From Sorex araneus (taxonomy: Eukaryota > Chordata > Mammalia > Eulipotyphla > Soricidae), in the NCBI RefSeq assembly GCF_027595985.1, contig NC_073302.1:399263310-399327309 (forward strand): a DNA stretch of 64,000 nt, given 5' to 3'. The notes beneath the pieces are model-generated. The model did not search any database, was not told where the DNA came from, and saw nothing but the letters and a program-made list of their open reading frames with translations. Both the position numbers and the translations under genes were made by a program. Every line of letters starts with the position of its first letter. The first letter of the stretch is position 1. Shown piece after piece: positions 1 through 11,620 of the stretch.

Positions 1-299
1 TTTCAACCAGTAAACTTTATCTGAAGGAAGAGTTAAAATATTGGGTTTTTTTTTGGAGAAAAGTAGTCATTTTGTTCAAAACAATATTATCAATACTGCA
101 TGCAATTATGTATGTTTGTTTATAGGTACATTTAAATATTATATATATCAAAGACAGCAATGATATCAGGACCTGAAGACAGAAGAGAACAACCAAGATT
201 CATTCACTGCAGTACTTACACCACTTATTTATGATACTGTATACTATTATTTGCAGTGTATTTGGATTAGTTATAACATTATTAAAAAAACTGAAGCTT

Positions 300-462
300 T
301 TTGTTTGTTTTTTGTTTGGGGCCACACTCAGCTGTGCTCTGCAATCAGTGATCACTCCTTGCTGACTCAGGGTTCAATATGAGGTCCTAAGGATCAAACC
401 CAGGTCAGCCATGCACAAAGCAAGCACCTTCTCTCATTTCTCTGATGTACCATCTCTCCAGA
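300..462 (-). mobile_element. Old A-type SINE
   Basis: Antisense tail (T-rich, ggggccacactcag), body 'gggttcaatatgagg', head remnant 'ctctccag'. Diverged. Confidence 0.7.
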
Positions 463-791
463 ATCTACGTTTATTTTTTCAAAAAGAATGATTACGTTTT
501 AAGAAAAGAAAGGAAATAGAATTGTGTAATGCTCATTTAAAGTCAAAATGTTAGATAAAGGTGGAAGACAAAAATAGTCATAACATGAGCAGCATATTAG
601 AAACATAAATATATGTGGTAAATATCAATCATTTTTGATCATTAATACTGAAAATATATCACATAAAAAGCAAATACTGTGATAGTGGATCAAAAACTAT
701 GACCCTCCAGAAGTGCAGGGAGGTGGGGAGAGATAGTCTGTCCTGACTCAGAGAAAGCCTAAAAATTTCTATAACAAAGACCCACATACCT

Positions 792-1114
792 GAATTTCGG
801 CAGGTTAATTTCTGGGTGAAGCTCAGTCTCAAGACAATGGAGTATTGCCAGAGGCATGGTGGCAGTTTTGCAGTGTGGGAGCAAGTGGTTGTTGTGGCTG
901 TTTGGCAGGCCCTGGGCTGGCCCACACCTCTTGATGCCCCAGATATCTCAGCCAGGTGCAGGTATTTGAAGGATTTGGGGCAGCTAGTTGGCTGCCCAAA
1001 CAGAGCCCTGGAAGTCACTTGCTCCCACACTGCAAAACTGCCACCATGCCTCTGGCCTGACTCCATTCATTGTCTAGGGATCAAGCTTCATCCAGAAATA
1101 AAGCTTCTGAAAAT
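792..1114. repeat. Long imperfect palindrome (fold-back element)
   Basis: 847-887 and 1016-1056 are 41-nt perfect inverted repeats (gccagaggcatggtgg... against ...ccaccatgcctctggc). The complementarity continues outward with small gaps to about 792 and 1114 (ttaatttctgggtgaag against cttcatccagaaataaa) and, more weakly, inward (ggctgtttgg against gctgcccaaacag). The centre is near 951. No flanking TSD is evident. It could be a fold-back MITE or a palindrome made by inverted duplication. Confidence 0.85.
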
Positions 1115-1391
1115 GTTTTGCTGCCGCTCAACATCTTCAAACTCTACAACACAGATAATTTGGTAGTAGCACAGGTGGATACTTGTAACATAGAAGGCCA
1201 TTACTCTCATCTAACAAACAATAACACAAAATGCCTCATCTATAACAACATTATAGTAATCCTTCATACAGGGACTTAATGTTTTAAAAATGAGATACAA
1301 CAATTTACACTGATTTTTGTCAGGCCAATATTTTTTTATCATTCTCTTAGTAATTGACTGATAACATGCAATATAAAATAAATTAGTGTGA

Positions 1392-1592
1392 GCTTACTAT
1401 GGGAGCAGACTTGAAGAGTGGTTGGGCAAATTTGAGACAACGGTGGAGGGAAGATGATGAAGGTGGTGAGATTGATGTTGGAATATTGAATGCAATATTG
1501 GTGTTGGAATATTAATTACAAATTATCTTGAACAACTTGGCAAACCACAGTGTGTATACAAAATTTAGGGAAGAAGATTAAATTTGTAGGAC
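1392..1592 (+). mobile_element. L1 3' end, degenerate
   Basis: Carries the mammalian L1 3' terminal pattern (gttggaatatt, ...gaacaacttggcaaaccacagtg, then an A-rich end). The same pattern recurs at 24000 and 56340. Confidence 0.5.
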
Positions 1593-1862
1593 TTACTTAT
1601 TTCACATAAATCCCAAAATATTTTAGCACAGAATTTCTTTAAAAGTTTTATTAAAGACATGATTATTACCATAATGAGATCCAGATATAAATAAAATTTT
1701 AATGCAATAAACTTTTTAAAAGTATGATCCAATTCTTTGTTTGCCTATTAAAAAAATTACTTTAAATATAAGAATACATATAGAGTAAATGGAGAAACAC
1801 ACTTGAAAATTCATGACAAGAAAGCAAAAATAGCTATACAAACTACTGTCATTGCAAAGTAG

Positions 1863-2017
1863 TCACTGTCATCCCATTGCTCAATTTGTTTGAGCGGGCA
1901 CCAGTAATGTCTCTCATTAAGAGACTTATTGTTACAGTTTTTGGCATATCCAATACACACGGGTAGCTTGCCAGGCTCTGCTGAGAGGGCTCTGATACTC
2001 TCGGTAGCTTGCCAGTT
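1863..2017 (-). mobile_element. B-type SINE, head missing
   Basis: Antisense B tail and body (tcactgtcatccc, tttttggcatatcc, gggtagcttgccaggc). Lacks the tRNA-like head. Confidence 0.8.
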
Positions 2018-2121
2018 TCTACATATAGAACAACCAAATAAGAAGCTTATCAGATATTTTATAAAAGTGGGACATAAACTAATTATAAAGGTGTCATATC
2101 TTTTGTTAAGAAGGTATTAAC

Positions 2122-3085
2122 TGTAGGATAACATTGGTTTGCCCTTGCTCCCTGGCCACAAGGAGTTTGGGTTTGTTCATTGATCCCCCAAAGGTTAATG
2201 ACCTTTTTCTCCTAATCAGACTCTGTTAACTTGTAAATATTGTTTTTCTCTTCTCCTTAAGTTCTTTACATAGTTAATTCAGAGCAACATCCTCCTTGTA
2301 TAGACAGAGGAAGACAGTTAATGCTATGCTTTTGTAACTTGGGAGTTAATGGACTTCAAATGATATTCACTCCTGTGCATGTTCTCTCAACTTAAGCCTC
2401 AGTTGCCCTTAATTCCTAGCTCTCGAAAATCATGGTCCCAACGAGGGACTGGATGAACCCACGCAAGCTGTGAACTACCCGCGCATCAAAATGGGCCTGG
2501 CCATAGCGCCATAATACTTAACTATAAGTTAAGAGCATGTTCATGGACAAATTCTCTCATGATCCAAAAAGTAAGATGTTGACTAAGTTATTGGGCTAAG
2601 GACAGGAGAAACACCCATAGGTACTATTTCCTTCTCTTGAGCCTGATTGGTGATCAGAAAGAGCTTTAGATATGTTGGTTGTGCTACCTGACTGGCTATG
2701 GTGACTACCCCCAATAGTAGGAGTTGGGGAGAGACTAGAGAGAGATCAGGGGCAGCAAGATGGAGGTCAGAGAGACAAGCAAGGGGGACAGAGGGAGAAG
2801 AATGTAGAGGAAGACTGCAGGAGCAGGCACGTGGAGAGACAAGAGATGTGGCTGCGAGATAGAGTGTGGAGAGATAAGCAGGAGAGACAGGAGAAGACAG
2901 GAATGAGGGGCAGCATGAGACTAGAATGAGAAGCTTAGTGAGACTAGGGAGAATGGAATAAACAGCAACTGATCATCAACCAGCCTGTACCCTTGTTTCC
3001 TCCTTCATCTGCCCATGGCATTGGCCATCCCAGGTGGGGGAGTGGCTCAAGCCGTGGGGCTCCCTAGCTGCCCAGTGATTACACA
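2122..3085 (+). mobile_element. LTR (apparently solo) with 6-bp TSD
   Basis: 964-bp element starting TGTAGGATAAC and ending GATTACACA, flanked by the direct repeat ATTAAC at 2116-2121 and 3086-3091. TG...CA ends with a 6-bp duplication are the mark of retroviral integration and fit a class II (ERVK-like) element. A poly(A) signal AATAAA lies at 2957-2962. Two more members occur at about 20090-20805 and 42320-42530. No internal retroviral sequence is attached. Confidence 0.8.
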
Positions 3086-3157
3086 ATTAACAATTCTTAA
3101 GTGTATATGTGTAGCAAGAAGTTATCAAGTTACATGAAAAAAAATGATAACTTAGAG

Positions 3158-3327
3158 ACACTAGAATTATTACACAGTGGGTAGGCTTGCTTTGCCATGT
3201 AGCTGACCCAGGTTTGATCACTGACACCCCCTATTGTCCCTCAAATCAGCAGCGAAGCCAGAGTACTGAGCCAGTCCACAGAGCTGGGTGTGCACTCAAA
3301 ATAACAACAGAAAACAAACAAACAAAT
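3158..3327 (+). mobile_element. Old A-type SINE
   Basis: 'cacagtgggtagg', 'ctgacccaggtttgatc' (B-box remnant) and an A-rich AAAC tail. Confidence 0.7.
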
Positions 3328-3870
3328 TTATAGATATTCAAGGACTTTTAGGCCCTTGAAGGAACTCATACCATAATTGGGGATGTCAATATCCCTTGAA
3401 CGGAAATGAATGGATCCAGCAAGCATTGCCTCAACAAAGATGTAATTAAAAAAATAGTAATAATTTTAGTTGGCTGAATGTAATAAACATAGTGCTTAGA
3501 TTGTCTCATCCAACAACAGCAGAATACACATCTATGCATGGGACATTTTCTGAGAGAATCTGTTATGAGTCATAAATCATAGTTCCAAAAATGTTAAAGA
3601 GCATAAAGCTTATTCTTGGATCATAATGGAATTAAACTAGAAGTCAGTAACAAAAATTGAGTTAGAAATCCGCTGAATTCTTGGAAAATAAACAGCATAT
3701 TTTAGCTAGCTTTAAGTAGCACATAGGTCAGAAAAGAAATAACAAGAGAAAATTTAAAAATAAATGAAAAATAAAAATATCACTTATCAAAATATGTTGG
3801 ATACAGTAAATGTAGTGCTCAGAGGATTACTTAAGCATTGAATTAATATATTAGACAATAGGGGGGATAT
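3325..3870 (+). mobile_element. L1 ORF2 fragment (endonuclease region)
   Basis: Degenerate but recognisable L1 ORF2 DNA: 'cagaatacacatct', 'catgggacattttc', 'gagtcataaatcatag', 'atcataatggaattaaac' and 'agaagtcagtaac' follow the order found in mammalian L1 EN/early RT coding sequence. Frame is destroyed. Confidence 0.6.
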
Positions 3871-3999
3871 GAAATCAGTCATCTAGCTTCACATTTGGAA
3901 ACAAGACAAATAAAATTAAGTAGTAAAAAGTTAAGTTTTCAAATTACAACAAATATCAATGGAACTGATTTTTCACCCACAGTTCATGACCTCTGTGAA

Positions 4000-4870
4000 G
4001 CCGGGATGCTCCCTGGTCATCTTGGCCCCATCTCCAGAAACAACAGAAAAAATAAAATTTGTCTCTAAACCTAGTTAGGAAGCTGCCTCATAAATTGCCG
4101 TTTCACCTTGTCAATGACCCTGTAAAACTTTCCTGGTCCCCTGCTAAACCCTGATTCAGCGCTGTCCCTGGTTTTGTGAGCTCAAAGCTTCTCAGAACAT
4201 GGCTAGGTAACTGCACTTAGAAGTTGTCATTTTGACTCAAGTTCGGGAACCCTTAAAGTGCCATGATTCCTCACTTCTTCATACCTCACAGGAAAAATGT
4301 ATTGACATCCTAACACTAGTAACACATCTACACACCAATACACAAAAACACCTTCAGACTGCAAAAACCACAATGTGAAAGCAATGCAGAACCCCACTAC
4401 ACTTAGTGAGTAAAGATTGTAGCCCTGAAACTCAATCAGTAACAACTAGCTATATAATCCCTTTGATATGTACTTTACAGTAGAAATGTTGAGGATGTTA
4501 ACTGAGCTCAAAGAAGCAATAGAACAAATAAATAGCCCACCACCACCACCCAAAACATAAAATAAAAAAAAAATAAAAATAAAAGAGCAGAAATGAGAAA
4601 ACTATAAACATAAATGATAGAACTAAAAAATTTGGTGGTAAAATGAAAATCTTACTGGAAGGTCTCAAAAGCAGAGTAACAGCAACTGAGGACAGAACCA
4701 GTGAGCTGCAAGATGAGATGCACAAAACCTCCAGATAAGAGAAGGAGATGGAAAAATTTTCTCAAAATAAATAGCAGACAATAGAATTCTGGGATGAATT
4801 CAAGGGGAGCAATATAAGTTTCATGAATAGAGACCCAGAAAGATTCAATACAGAAGGATTAGTCAAAGCA
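4000..4870 (+). mobile_element. Probable L1 5' UTR/ORF1 remnant
   Basis: A GC-richer segment, then an A-rich coding-like stretch (ggaaggtctcaaaagcag, gagctgcaagatgagatg) that resembles the coiled-coil part of L1 ORF1. No open frame remains. Identification is tentative. Confidence 0.35.
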
Positions 4871-4882
4871 TTATATAGTCCA

Positions 4883-5560
4883 TATCCTTATAGTACCCCT
4901 TACCCTAGCTTTGACTAAAACTTAATTGTTAGCCTCAATTGTGCAATCATCCTATATTTAAAAGTTAATATAGAATGATTCATTTCCACTCTAAAAATAA
5001 CAAAACCTACTCCCTAATTCTAACAAAACCTTAAGTCAAATCATAGTTTGGGTTAAGATTAAATTTTAGATTAACAACCCTAATCAAGTTAACATTCTTA
5101 GACTAACTCTGACACCGGCTTAGGCCTAAATTTAACTATTAGCCTCAATTGTACAATCTTCCTGTATTTGAGATTTATTTTCAACTTTAATAATTAAAAA
5201 AACTATCCTATAACTCACACAGCACCTGATACTAACCCTAGCTCAACAATAATCCAATGCTTATAGTAACCCTTATCTAGCCTCAGCATAAACCCATCTG
5301 TTAATCTCAATTGAACAATATCTCTATATTTAACCTTTCTTTTTTTGCTTTTTGGGTCACACCCGGCGATGCACAGGGGTCACTACTGACTCATGCACTC
5401 AGGAATTACCCCTGGCGGTGCTCAGGGGGCCATATGGGATGCTGGAATTTGAACCTGGGTCAGACGAGTGCAAGGCGTTTGCCTTACCTCCTGTGTTATC
5501 ACTCCAGGCCCTAACTTTTATTTGAAACTTTAAAAATTACCTAGCTTACTGCTTAATTCT
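4883..5560 (+). repeat. Degenerate tandem repeat split by a SINE
   Basis: Three related blocks, with 'agcctcaattgtgcaat' at 4931, 'agcctcaattgtacaat' at 5141 and 'aatctcaattgaacaat' at 5303, each followed by 'cctgtattt'-like sequence and preceded by 'cttatagtaaccctta'-like sequence in two units. Spacing is 210 and 162 bp. The third unit is broken by the SINE at 5337-5511. Confidence 0.6.
5337..5511 (-). mobile_element. A-type SINE
   Basis: Near-consensus antisense copy: 'tttttgggtcacacccggcg', 'gaattacccctggcggtgct' and 'atcactccaggccc'. It sits inside the degenerate tandem repeat at 4883-5560. Confidence 0.9.
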
Positions 5561-6135
5561 AATAGTACCTTAATCCTAATATTCAATGGAAACGAGTGAA
5601 ACTCATTGAAGATTTAGAATAACATTGCGAGTACTGGAACATAAAAAACGCTAAATAGTTTGATTTCACTTGGACCTTTTAGACTGGTAAAGGTGACAAA
5701 TGTCCCCTTTTGTTATATTTACTTATTTTCAACTTTTAAACAAATTCATGCACTATGACTTACAAATTTTTCATAATAGAGTTTTATCTAGGGCTTGCAT
5801 TTCTTTTGGTCCTAAAAATCATTCAATTGGAGCAGTAGCTAAAAGCCAAGGAGAGTGTGTGTGTTGTGTTTTTTTTTAAATTTCTATTTATCACTAATTT
5901 GTAGCAAATTTTGTTTTTCCTAAAATGACTTATTTCTCTGACTTTCCCATCCTTTCATCCAACATCTGTTTAAGTGCCCATTTACGTGCCTAGCAATCAG
6001 TATGCCCTTGGTGTAGAATTGAGAGAGATAGATCAGATCTTTATTCTCAAGTCCTTGAGTGAGGAGCAAATAGCCTTGTTGAATAGCAAAATGTTTTAAG
6101 CAAACCACTAAGGTGTATGTTACCCAGGTCTGTGG

Positions 6136-6287
6136 TTATTTTTTTGAGGGCTGGGGTGGGGTCGCATGCATACCCAGCATTGCTTGGGGTTTGCTCCTGG
6201 CCATGCTGGGGAGACAGTGCAAATACCTGGGACTTAATCTGGGTCTTCTACATGAAAACTATTGCACTCAGCCTGTGAAGCTCTCTG
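6136..6287 (-). mobile_element. Old A-type SINE
   Basis: Degenerate antisense body: 'ttgctcctggccatgctgg' and 'gggacttaatctgggtc'. Confidence 0.5.
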
Positions 6288-6664
6288 ATACCGTCTTCCC
6301 TCACCCCAAGGTCTTATTCAAAGGTGAGACTTGTGTCTTTATCTCTTCCTTTCCCCTGTTGCCGTCTCACACTGAAGTGCTGGGGGATCTCTGGAGCCTT
6401 GCTGCACTGGAGCCTGTACTCACTGCCTGCTGCCACCCTACCACTCAGCCATAGCCCCCTCCTTGATAACTAAATGCTCTTGAGCAGTTTCATGGGCTTT
6501 TCACCTTGTTTTTTAATATATTTGGAGTCATTATTGCCTCTATATTTGATTCTGTTAATTAGGGTTCTCAAAAATGAAAATATACATAATAGTGGTACAT
6601 TAATTCTTCATTAGCTAACATAGATGCTTTACTTCCTTTCGTTTCCTTTTCCCTTTTCCTTTAC

Positions 6665-6888
6665 AGAAGAGGCTGGCAAGCTCCCCGTGGCGTATTCGAT
6701 ATGCCAAATACAGTAACAGAACAGGTCTCATTTCCCTGATCCTGAAAAGAGCCTCCAATTGTTGGAAAAACGAGTAAGGAGATGCTGCTAAAACCTCAGG
6801 GCTGGGACGAATAGAGTCGTTGCTGGCGCCCCCCTCCCGCTCGAGTGAATTGATGAACAATGGGATGACAGTGATACAGTGATACAGA
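6665..6888 (+). mobile_element. C-type SINE
   Basis: 'ggctggcaagctccccgtgg', 'tcagggctgggacgaatag', 'gaacaatgggatgacagtga'. Tail ends in a (gatacagt) repeat without poly(A). Confidence 0.8.
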
Positions 6889-6995
6889 GTTTCAGGCATA
6901 TAATGTTTCTGTACCAATACTACCATCAGTGTCAACTTCCTCCAACTATGTCCACTGGTTCCTTCCCACTTCCAAGCCTGCATCTTTTCAGGAAC
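6889..6995 (-). mobile_element. L1 3' end fragment
   Basis: 'agtttcaggcatataatg' and the C-rich 'caacttcctccaactatgtcc' are the antisense of the L1 3' UTR end. It abuts the C-type SINE at 6665-6888. Confidence 0.5.
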
Positions 6996-7490
6996 ATATT
7001 TGAGTTCAATTATTGTGATTTCCTTTTAAAGGCTAGTATTTCCCCTTACTTGTAGTCTAAACAGAGGTTTTTGCCTTAGGAGGTAGCATTCAACCAAAGG
7101 CTACTGCAAAGAAGGTCAGTAACAATAATCTATTTATAGCATAACCTAACCCAGAAAAGTCTGAATTGGATGCCATAAAGATCTCACATGAGCAACAAAG
7201 CTACAAACACATCCATTTGCAAGAGTCAGGAGGAAGGGGGTGGGATAGAGAGAGAGAAACAGAGAGACAGAGAGACCGAGAGAGAAGATAAACAGAAAAT
7301 GTTAGGAGTGGGAATTATTTAAGAGTGCTAGATTAAAGGAAAGTGGATGTTCATTGTGTACACATTTTTTTTTATGATCAATGACAAATGGTACAGAACG
7401 ACAACAAAAAGAGAAGTTGGCTCCACAATTTGAAAATTAGTGATATTTTAGAAATTGACCGAATAACTTTTTATGTATTGAAGTAATAAA

Positions 7491-7652
7491 GGGGCTGGAA
7501 AGATAGTACAAGAGTTAGGGTGCAGGCCTTGCACGCATATGATACCAGTTTTGTCACTAGCACTACATAAGCTCTTCCAGTAGTGATCTCTAAGTAAACC
7601 CTGAGCCTTCCTCTGTATGGCCTACAAAACAAAATAAGATAAAATAATAAAG
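7491..7652 (+). mobile_element. Old A-type SINE
   Basis: 'ggggctggaaagatagtac', 'gccttgcacgcat' head and an A-rich (AAATA) tail. Confidence 0.75.
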
Positions 7653-7961
7653 GTTGTCCTTATGAGAGAGGAGCTTCAGCATTATTGTAACAATTCTTTA
7701 TAATTAATAATAGGAAATACAGTTATAGACCCAGGCTTCCTTAAAGTTATAAAGACAATAAGATACAAAATAGACACCAGAAGGGTTATCTTAGATGGAA
7801 AATATTTGACATCAGGATTAGTGTATAGAGTACGTTCACTGAAAGTACATTTACTGAAAGTACTTAATGGGGTTAGAGTGGATTATGTTACCTTGAGAAC
7901 ATTAGCAGTCTCATGACCCCCATGAAAGAGAGGATATATATGGAAATTAATGTAAGTGGCT

Positions 7962-8141
7962 TTTTGTTGTTGTTCTTTTGGGGCCACACCCAGTGGTGCT
8001 CAGAAATTACTCCTAGTTTTGTGCTCAGGTTTCACTCCGGGCAGTGCTCAAAGGTTAAACCATATGCAGTGCTGGAGACCAAACCAGGGTCAGCTAGTGC
8101 AAGGCAAATATTTTGACCTCTGGACTCTCTCTCTGGCCCAA
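7962..8141 (-). mobile_element. A-type SINE, diverged
   Basis: 'ggggccacacccagtggtgc', 'gtgctgggagacc'-like body and the head remnant 'ctctctctggccc'. Confidence 0.8.
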
Positions 8142-8766
8142 TAAACAGGGTTTTAGATCATGTCAAGATTACAATGGATCCAGTACATTCAGAGACCGAA
8201 CCAGTAAAAAAAAAAATTGAACATCTGACCAGGTATTTGGAATGCATAAATATGGCAGTTGGAAGAATATCTAAATTTCTAATTGGACTTGTAGAGTAAA
8301 ATCACATCATAAATATCAAATATAAGCCTTATACTACTTACCTACTCCCTAGTTTGTATGGTCATTAAATGATATAAGCTGGTTTAATCTTTGAGGGCAT
8401 CTCAGTATAAACCTGGACACCATGTCAGCTTTAGAACTCCACCTACATAAAATTGTCTGCATTGTCTGTTTCAACTGTATTGCAATTATTTTTGTCCTGC
8501 CAATTTTCTTCCTTTATTCATAGAAATAATTCTAAATAAGGCTTTATAATGATTTTTCTGCATGTATTTTTAATATTAAAGTCAATTTTCAGGAAACCTT
8601 TTTCAAACACACTTTTTTGATGAAGTTTCCCAGAATATGGGAAACCATATATGCATAACCAACTTTACATAATCACATGTATATTCAGTTTTTTGTTCTT
8701 TCCACTTGTAAACAGCTCTAGTTCTATTTATTTGAAAGTTCTATCACTTTTTATTCTTATAAGAAT

Positions 8767-8942
8767 CTGGAGTGATAGAACAGTTTAGGGTGCTTGCCTT
8801 GCACACAATCAACCAGGGGTTCAAGCCTCAGTACCCATATGGTTATCCAATTCCCTCTAGCAATAGTTCTTGAGTGCAGGGGCAGGGGGAAAGCCTTAAC
8901 ACTGCTAAATATGGCTCCCAACCTAAACAGACATACAAAAAA
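8767..8942 (+). mobile_element. Old A-type SINE
   Basis: 'ctggagtgatagaacag', 'gcttgccttgcacaca', 'gggttcaagcctc' (B box nearly intact), A-rich tail. Confidence 0.75.
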
Positions 8943-9060
8943 CATTTTTCATCTGTGAACTCCCCTATACACTGATACAATAGAATTTAACCTCTATGAG
9001 AGGAAGTACCTAATAGTACCCTATTTGTATATTGCCAAGTTTCTCATCTCTAGCACATAA

Positions 9061-9287
9061 TCACTGTGTCACTGTATCACTGTCATCCTGTTGTTCATCC
9101 ATTTGCTCGAGCAGGTGCCAATAACGTCTCCATTTGTCCTAGCCCTGAGATTTTAGCAGCCTCTCCTTACTTGTCCATCCCAACGGTGCTGCATTGGAGG
9201 CTCTTTCAGGACCAGGGGAATGAGACCCATCATTGTTACTTTTTGGGCATATTGAATACACCACGGAGAGCTTGCCAGGCTCTGCTA
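9061..9287 (-). mobile_element. C-type SINE
   Basis: Antisense: 'cactgtcatcctgttgttc', 'ctagccctgagattttagc', 'ggagagcttgccaggctc'. Confidence 0.8.
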
Positions 9288-10339
9288 TGATGGCATATAT
9301 AATTATAAAATTATCTCAATGGTTTAATCAGTCAGTTTCCATGATAACTCTGGAGCAAATACCTCATACTTACATATTTTTAAGGAAAATAATGATTTCA
9401 AAAATGGAGCAAAATTCAAAAGGCTAACTCTAATGGAAAATATATTATGAAATGTAGTAGGGAATATATCTGCATAGTTGAGTGGAGATAACTAAATTAT
9501 TCAGTAAATTATGGGATAAATATGAGAAAAGTAATAGATGTGGAATCCTTGGCTATCCTAGCAAAAAATAACAGTGAGACTTTGGTCTAAAGCAATTTTG
9601 TCTGGCATAATCAGACAGGTTAGGTTAAGCTGGGACAGAGATTAGAGGCAGGAAATCTAAGAGTTTGGAATAATAATCAGAACTAAAGTGGATAAGAAGC
9701 AAGTTTTAGGGAATACATAGTGGAAATGTTATATTGAGATATCTAAAAACTTTTAAAATAAAATTTTGTTTTGCAGGAATTTATCCTTTATAGAAAACAA
9801 TTTGCCTGTCATCTTTGAAAATTAGATCTATAATATTATATGTGTTCGTCATTAAATAGCACCCTGCCATAATAAAAAAATAAGAATATATTGAATGAGG
9901 TAGACATCAACTCCAGTGAATAAAAATGCTGTTCGTATAGGCCCTTAAATTATAGGAACTGCTTAGTGTTGACATTATAAACTTATTGCACCATCTGAAT
10001 GTAATAAGTTGAAACACGAAGTTTTACCCTATTCCCACAAGATGAAAAGGCTGCTTTCAGGAATTCCCTGGGCATATAAACTCTCTAGAGAAAATGCCAT
10101 GTAGGCAGTTTCCAGAAGTGCACATTTGAGTACTATTAGTAAAGGAAGGATGGTTCGCCTCAAATTTCATGGGAATATATAAAGATAAAGGTTATTGCTA
10201 AGGCAGCCAAGACTCAAACCGCTCAGGGACCCAATGCCTAGAGTCAACAGCTTCTATAAGGATACAAAATAAATAATGAAACAGATAGCATCCTGTATTA
10301 AAATTTTCCAGAAAGATCTGAGCCATCAAAACCATTTAC

Positions 10340-10500
10340 TGGGGCCAGCTATATAGTTTAGTGGGAACAGCACTTGTCAAGCAGGTTTGATCCCCAGCAC
10401 CATAGAGTCCTCAAGCCTCGTTAGGAATGATCCCTGAGCATAGAGCCAGGAGTAAGCCTTGAGCACAGCTGGTGTGGCACCAAAACCAACAAATAAAAAA
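10340..10500 (+). mobile_element. Old A-type SINE
   Basis: 'ggggccagctatatag', 'caggtttgatccccagca', 'gagccaggagtaagcc' and an A-rich tail. Confidence 0.75.
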
Positions 10501-10904
10501 GCCATTCATTTTAGTCAGTCTTCTGTCACAATATCAGTAGAAATTCAGATTGATGACTATAAGAAAAACTCTTAATGCTGTTAAAAAGAGATCTCCAAAA
10601 ACAAGGGTGAAATATCAATAATAAAAGGAACATAAGGGATAGAAGGATTGAATTATCCATATATAAATGCTTACTAAAATATCTTAAAGGCTAATAGTCC
10701 CTGCTGAAGATTCCAAGAACCCTGACCAAGACTAGAGAAAGGAAACATTCACACAAACCAAACTTATATCAGTGACTTTAAGAGACAAAGGCACTCTAAA
10801 TTCTACTTCATTTCTTGTCTATCTGATGACAAAAAAAATTAGTCATATCTGCTGCAATTAAAAAATTTCTGAAAATGTTCTTAAAAGCCATTATCAAGAT
10901 TGTT

Positions 10905-11620
10905 TCAATTTTAATTCATTATTGTTATTTTTGAGATAATGTGGCTTACATTAATGTTCATGTTTGTGCTTCTTCTGTATAGTTACTGCACCTTTACCAC
11001 CACCTCCACGACTGACTTTATGTAACTCTTCATCTGCTCTATCCACCTTTTACCCCACCCTTACATCTCCATCCTTAGTAACCTCAGTTCTGTTGTTAAA
11101 ATTAAAATTTCCTGGATCGTTAGCCATCTCCTTTTCTTTATCTTTTTTGTTTTTCTTTACATACAACATGGACTGGAGCCAATGCACAGTGGGTAGGGCG
11201 TTTGCCTTGCATGCAGCTGACCTGGGTTCGATTCCTCTGTCCCTCTGGGAGAGCCTGGAAAGCTACTAAGAGCATCCTGGTATCCCACCTGCGCGGCAGA
11301 GCCTGGCAAGCTACCTGTGGTGTATTCGATATGCCAAAAGCAATAACAAGTCTCACAATAGAGATGTTACCAATGCCCATTCGAGCAAAGAGATGAACAA
11401 CGGGACGACAGTGCTACAAGGATATATACAATATACAAGTAAAATCACACATAATTTGCTATTCTCTTATGACTTATTGTGCTCAACATGGCACCTTCTG
11501 ATTCTATCCAAGCTGTGGCAAAAGGAAAGCTTTTATATTTGAATATAGCTTAATTGCATTTCATCATGATTTTCCTATAAGGCACAATGCTTCTGCCTCT
11601 ATTTTCTGTTTGACAACAGA
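10905..11620 (-). mobile_element. L1 3' region, interrupted by a SINE
   Basis: Antisense L1 3' sequence: 'taatgttcatgtttgtgc', 'cttttaccccacc', and after the SINE 'cttatgacttattgtgctc' with 'tctatccaagctgtggc'. The B-type SINE at 11170-11421 lies inside it. Confidence 0.5.
11170..11421 (+). mobile_element. B-type SINE
   Basis: Complete: tRNA-like head with B box 'gggttcgattcc', 'ctggcaagctacctgtgg', 'gatatgccaaaagcaataac', 'cgacagtgctacaagg'. No A-tail. Confidence 0.9.

Noticed and set aside
659..1166. Two overlapping ORFs on opposite strands that both contain the peptide RHGGSFAVWEQV
   Set aside because: This is a by-product of the 41-bp inverted repeat, which reads the same on both strands; no coding evidence.
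2700..2950. Purine-rich block as a separate minisatellite
   Set aside because: It falls within the TSD-bounded LTR and is part of that element.
5090..5290. Interstitial telomere repeat (ccctaa words)
   Set aside because: The words are scattered and irregular; no consecutive TTAGGG/CCCTAA units.
5311..5514. ORFs with recurring peptides such as DAQG, DHMGCW and CYRSSP in many places
   Set aside because: They are translations of the A-type SINE in either orientation, not genes.
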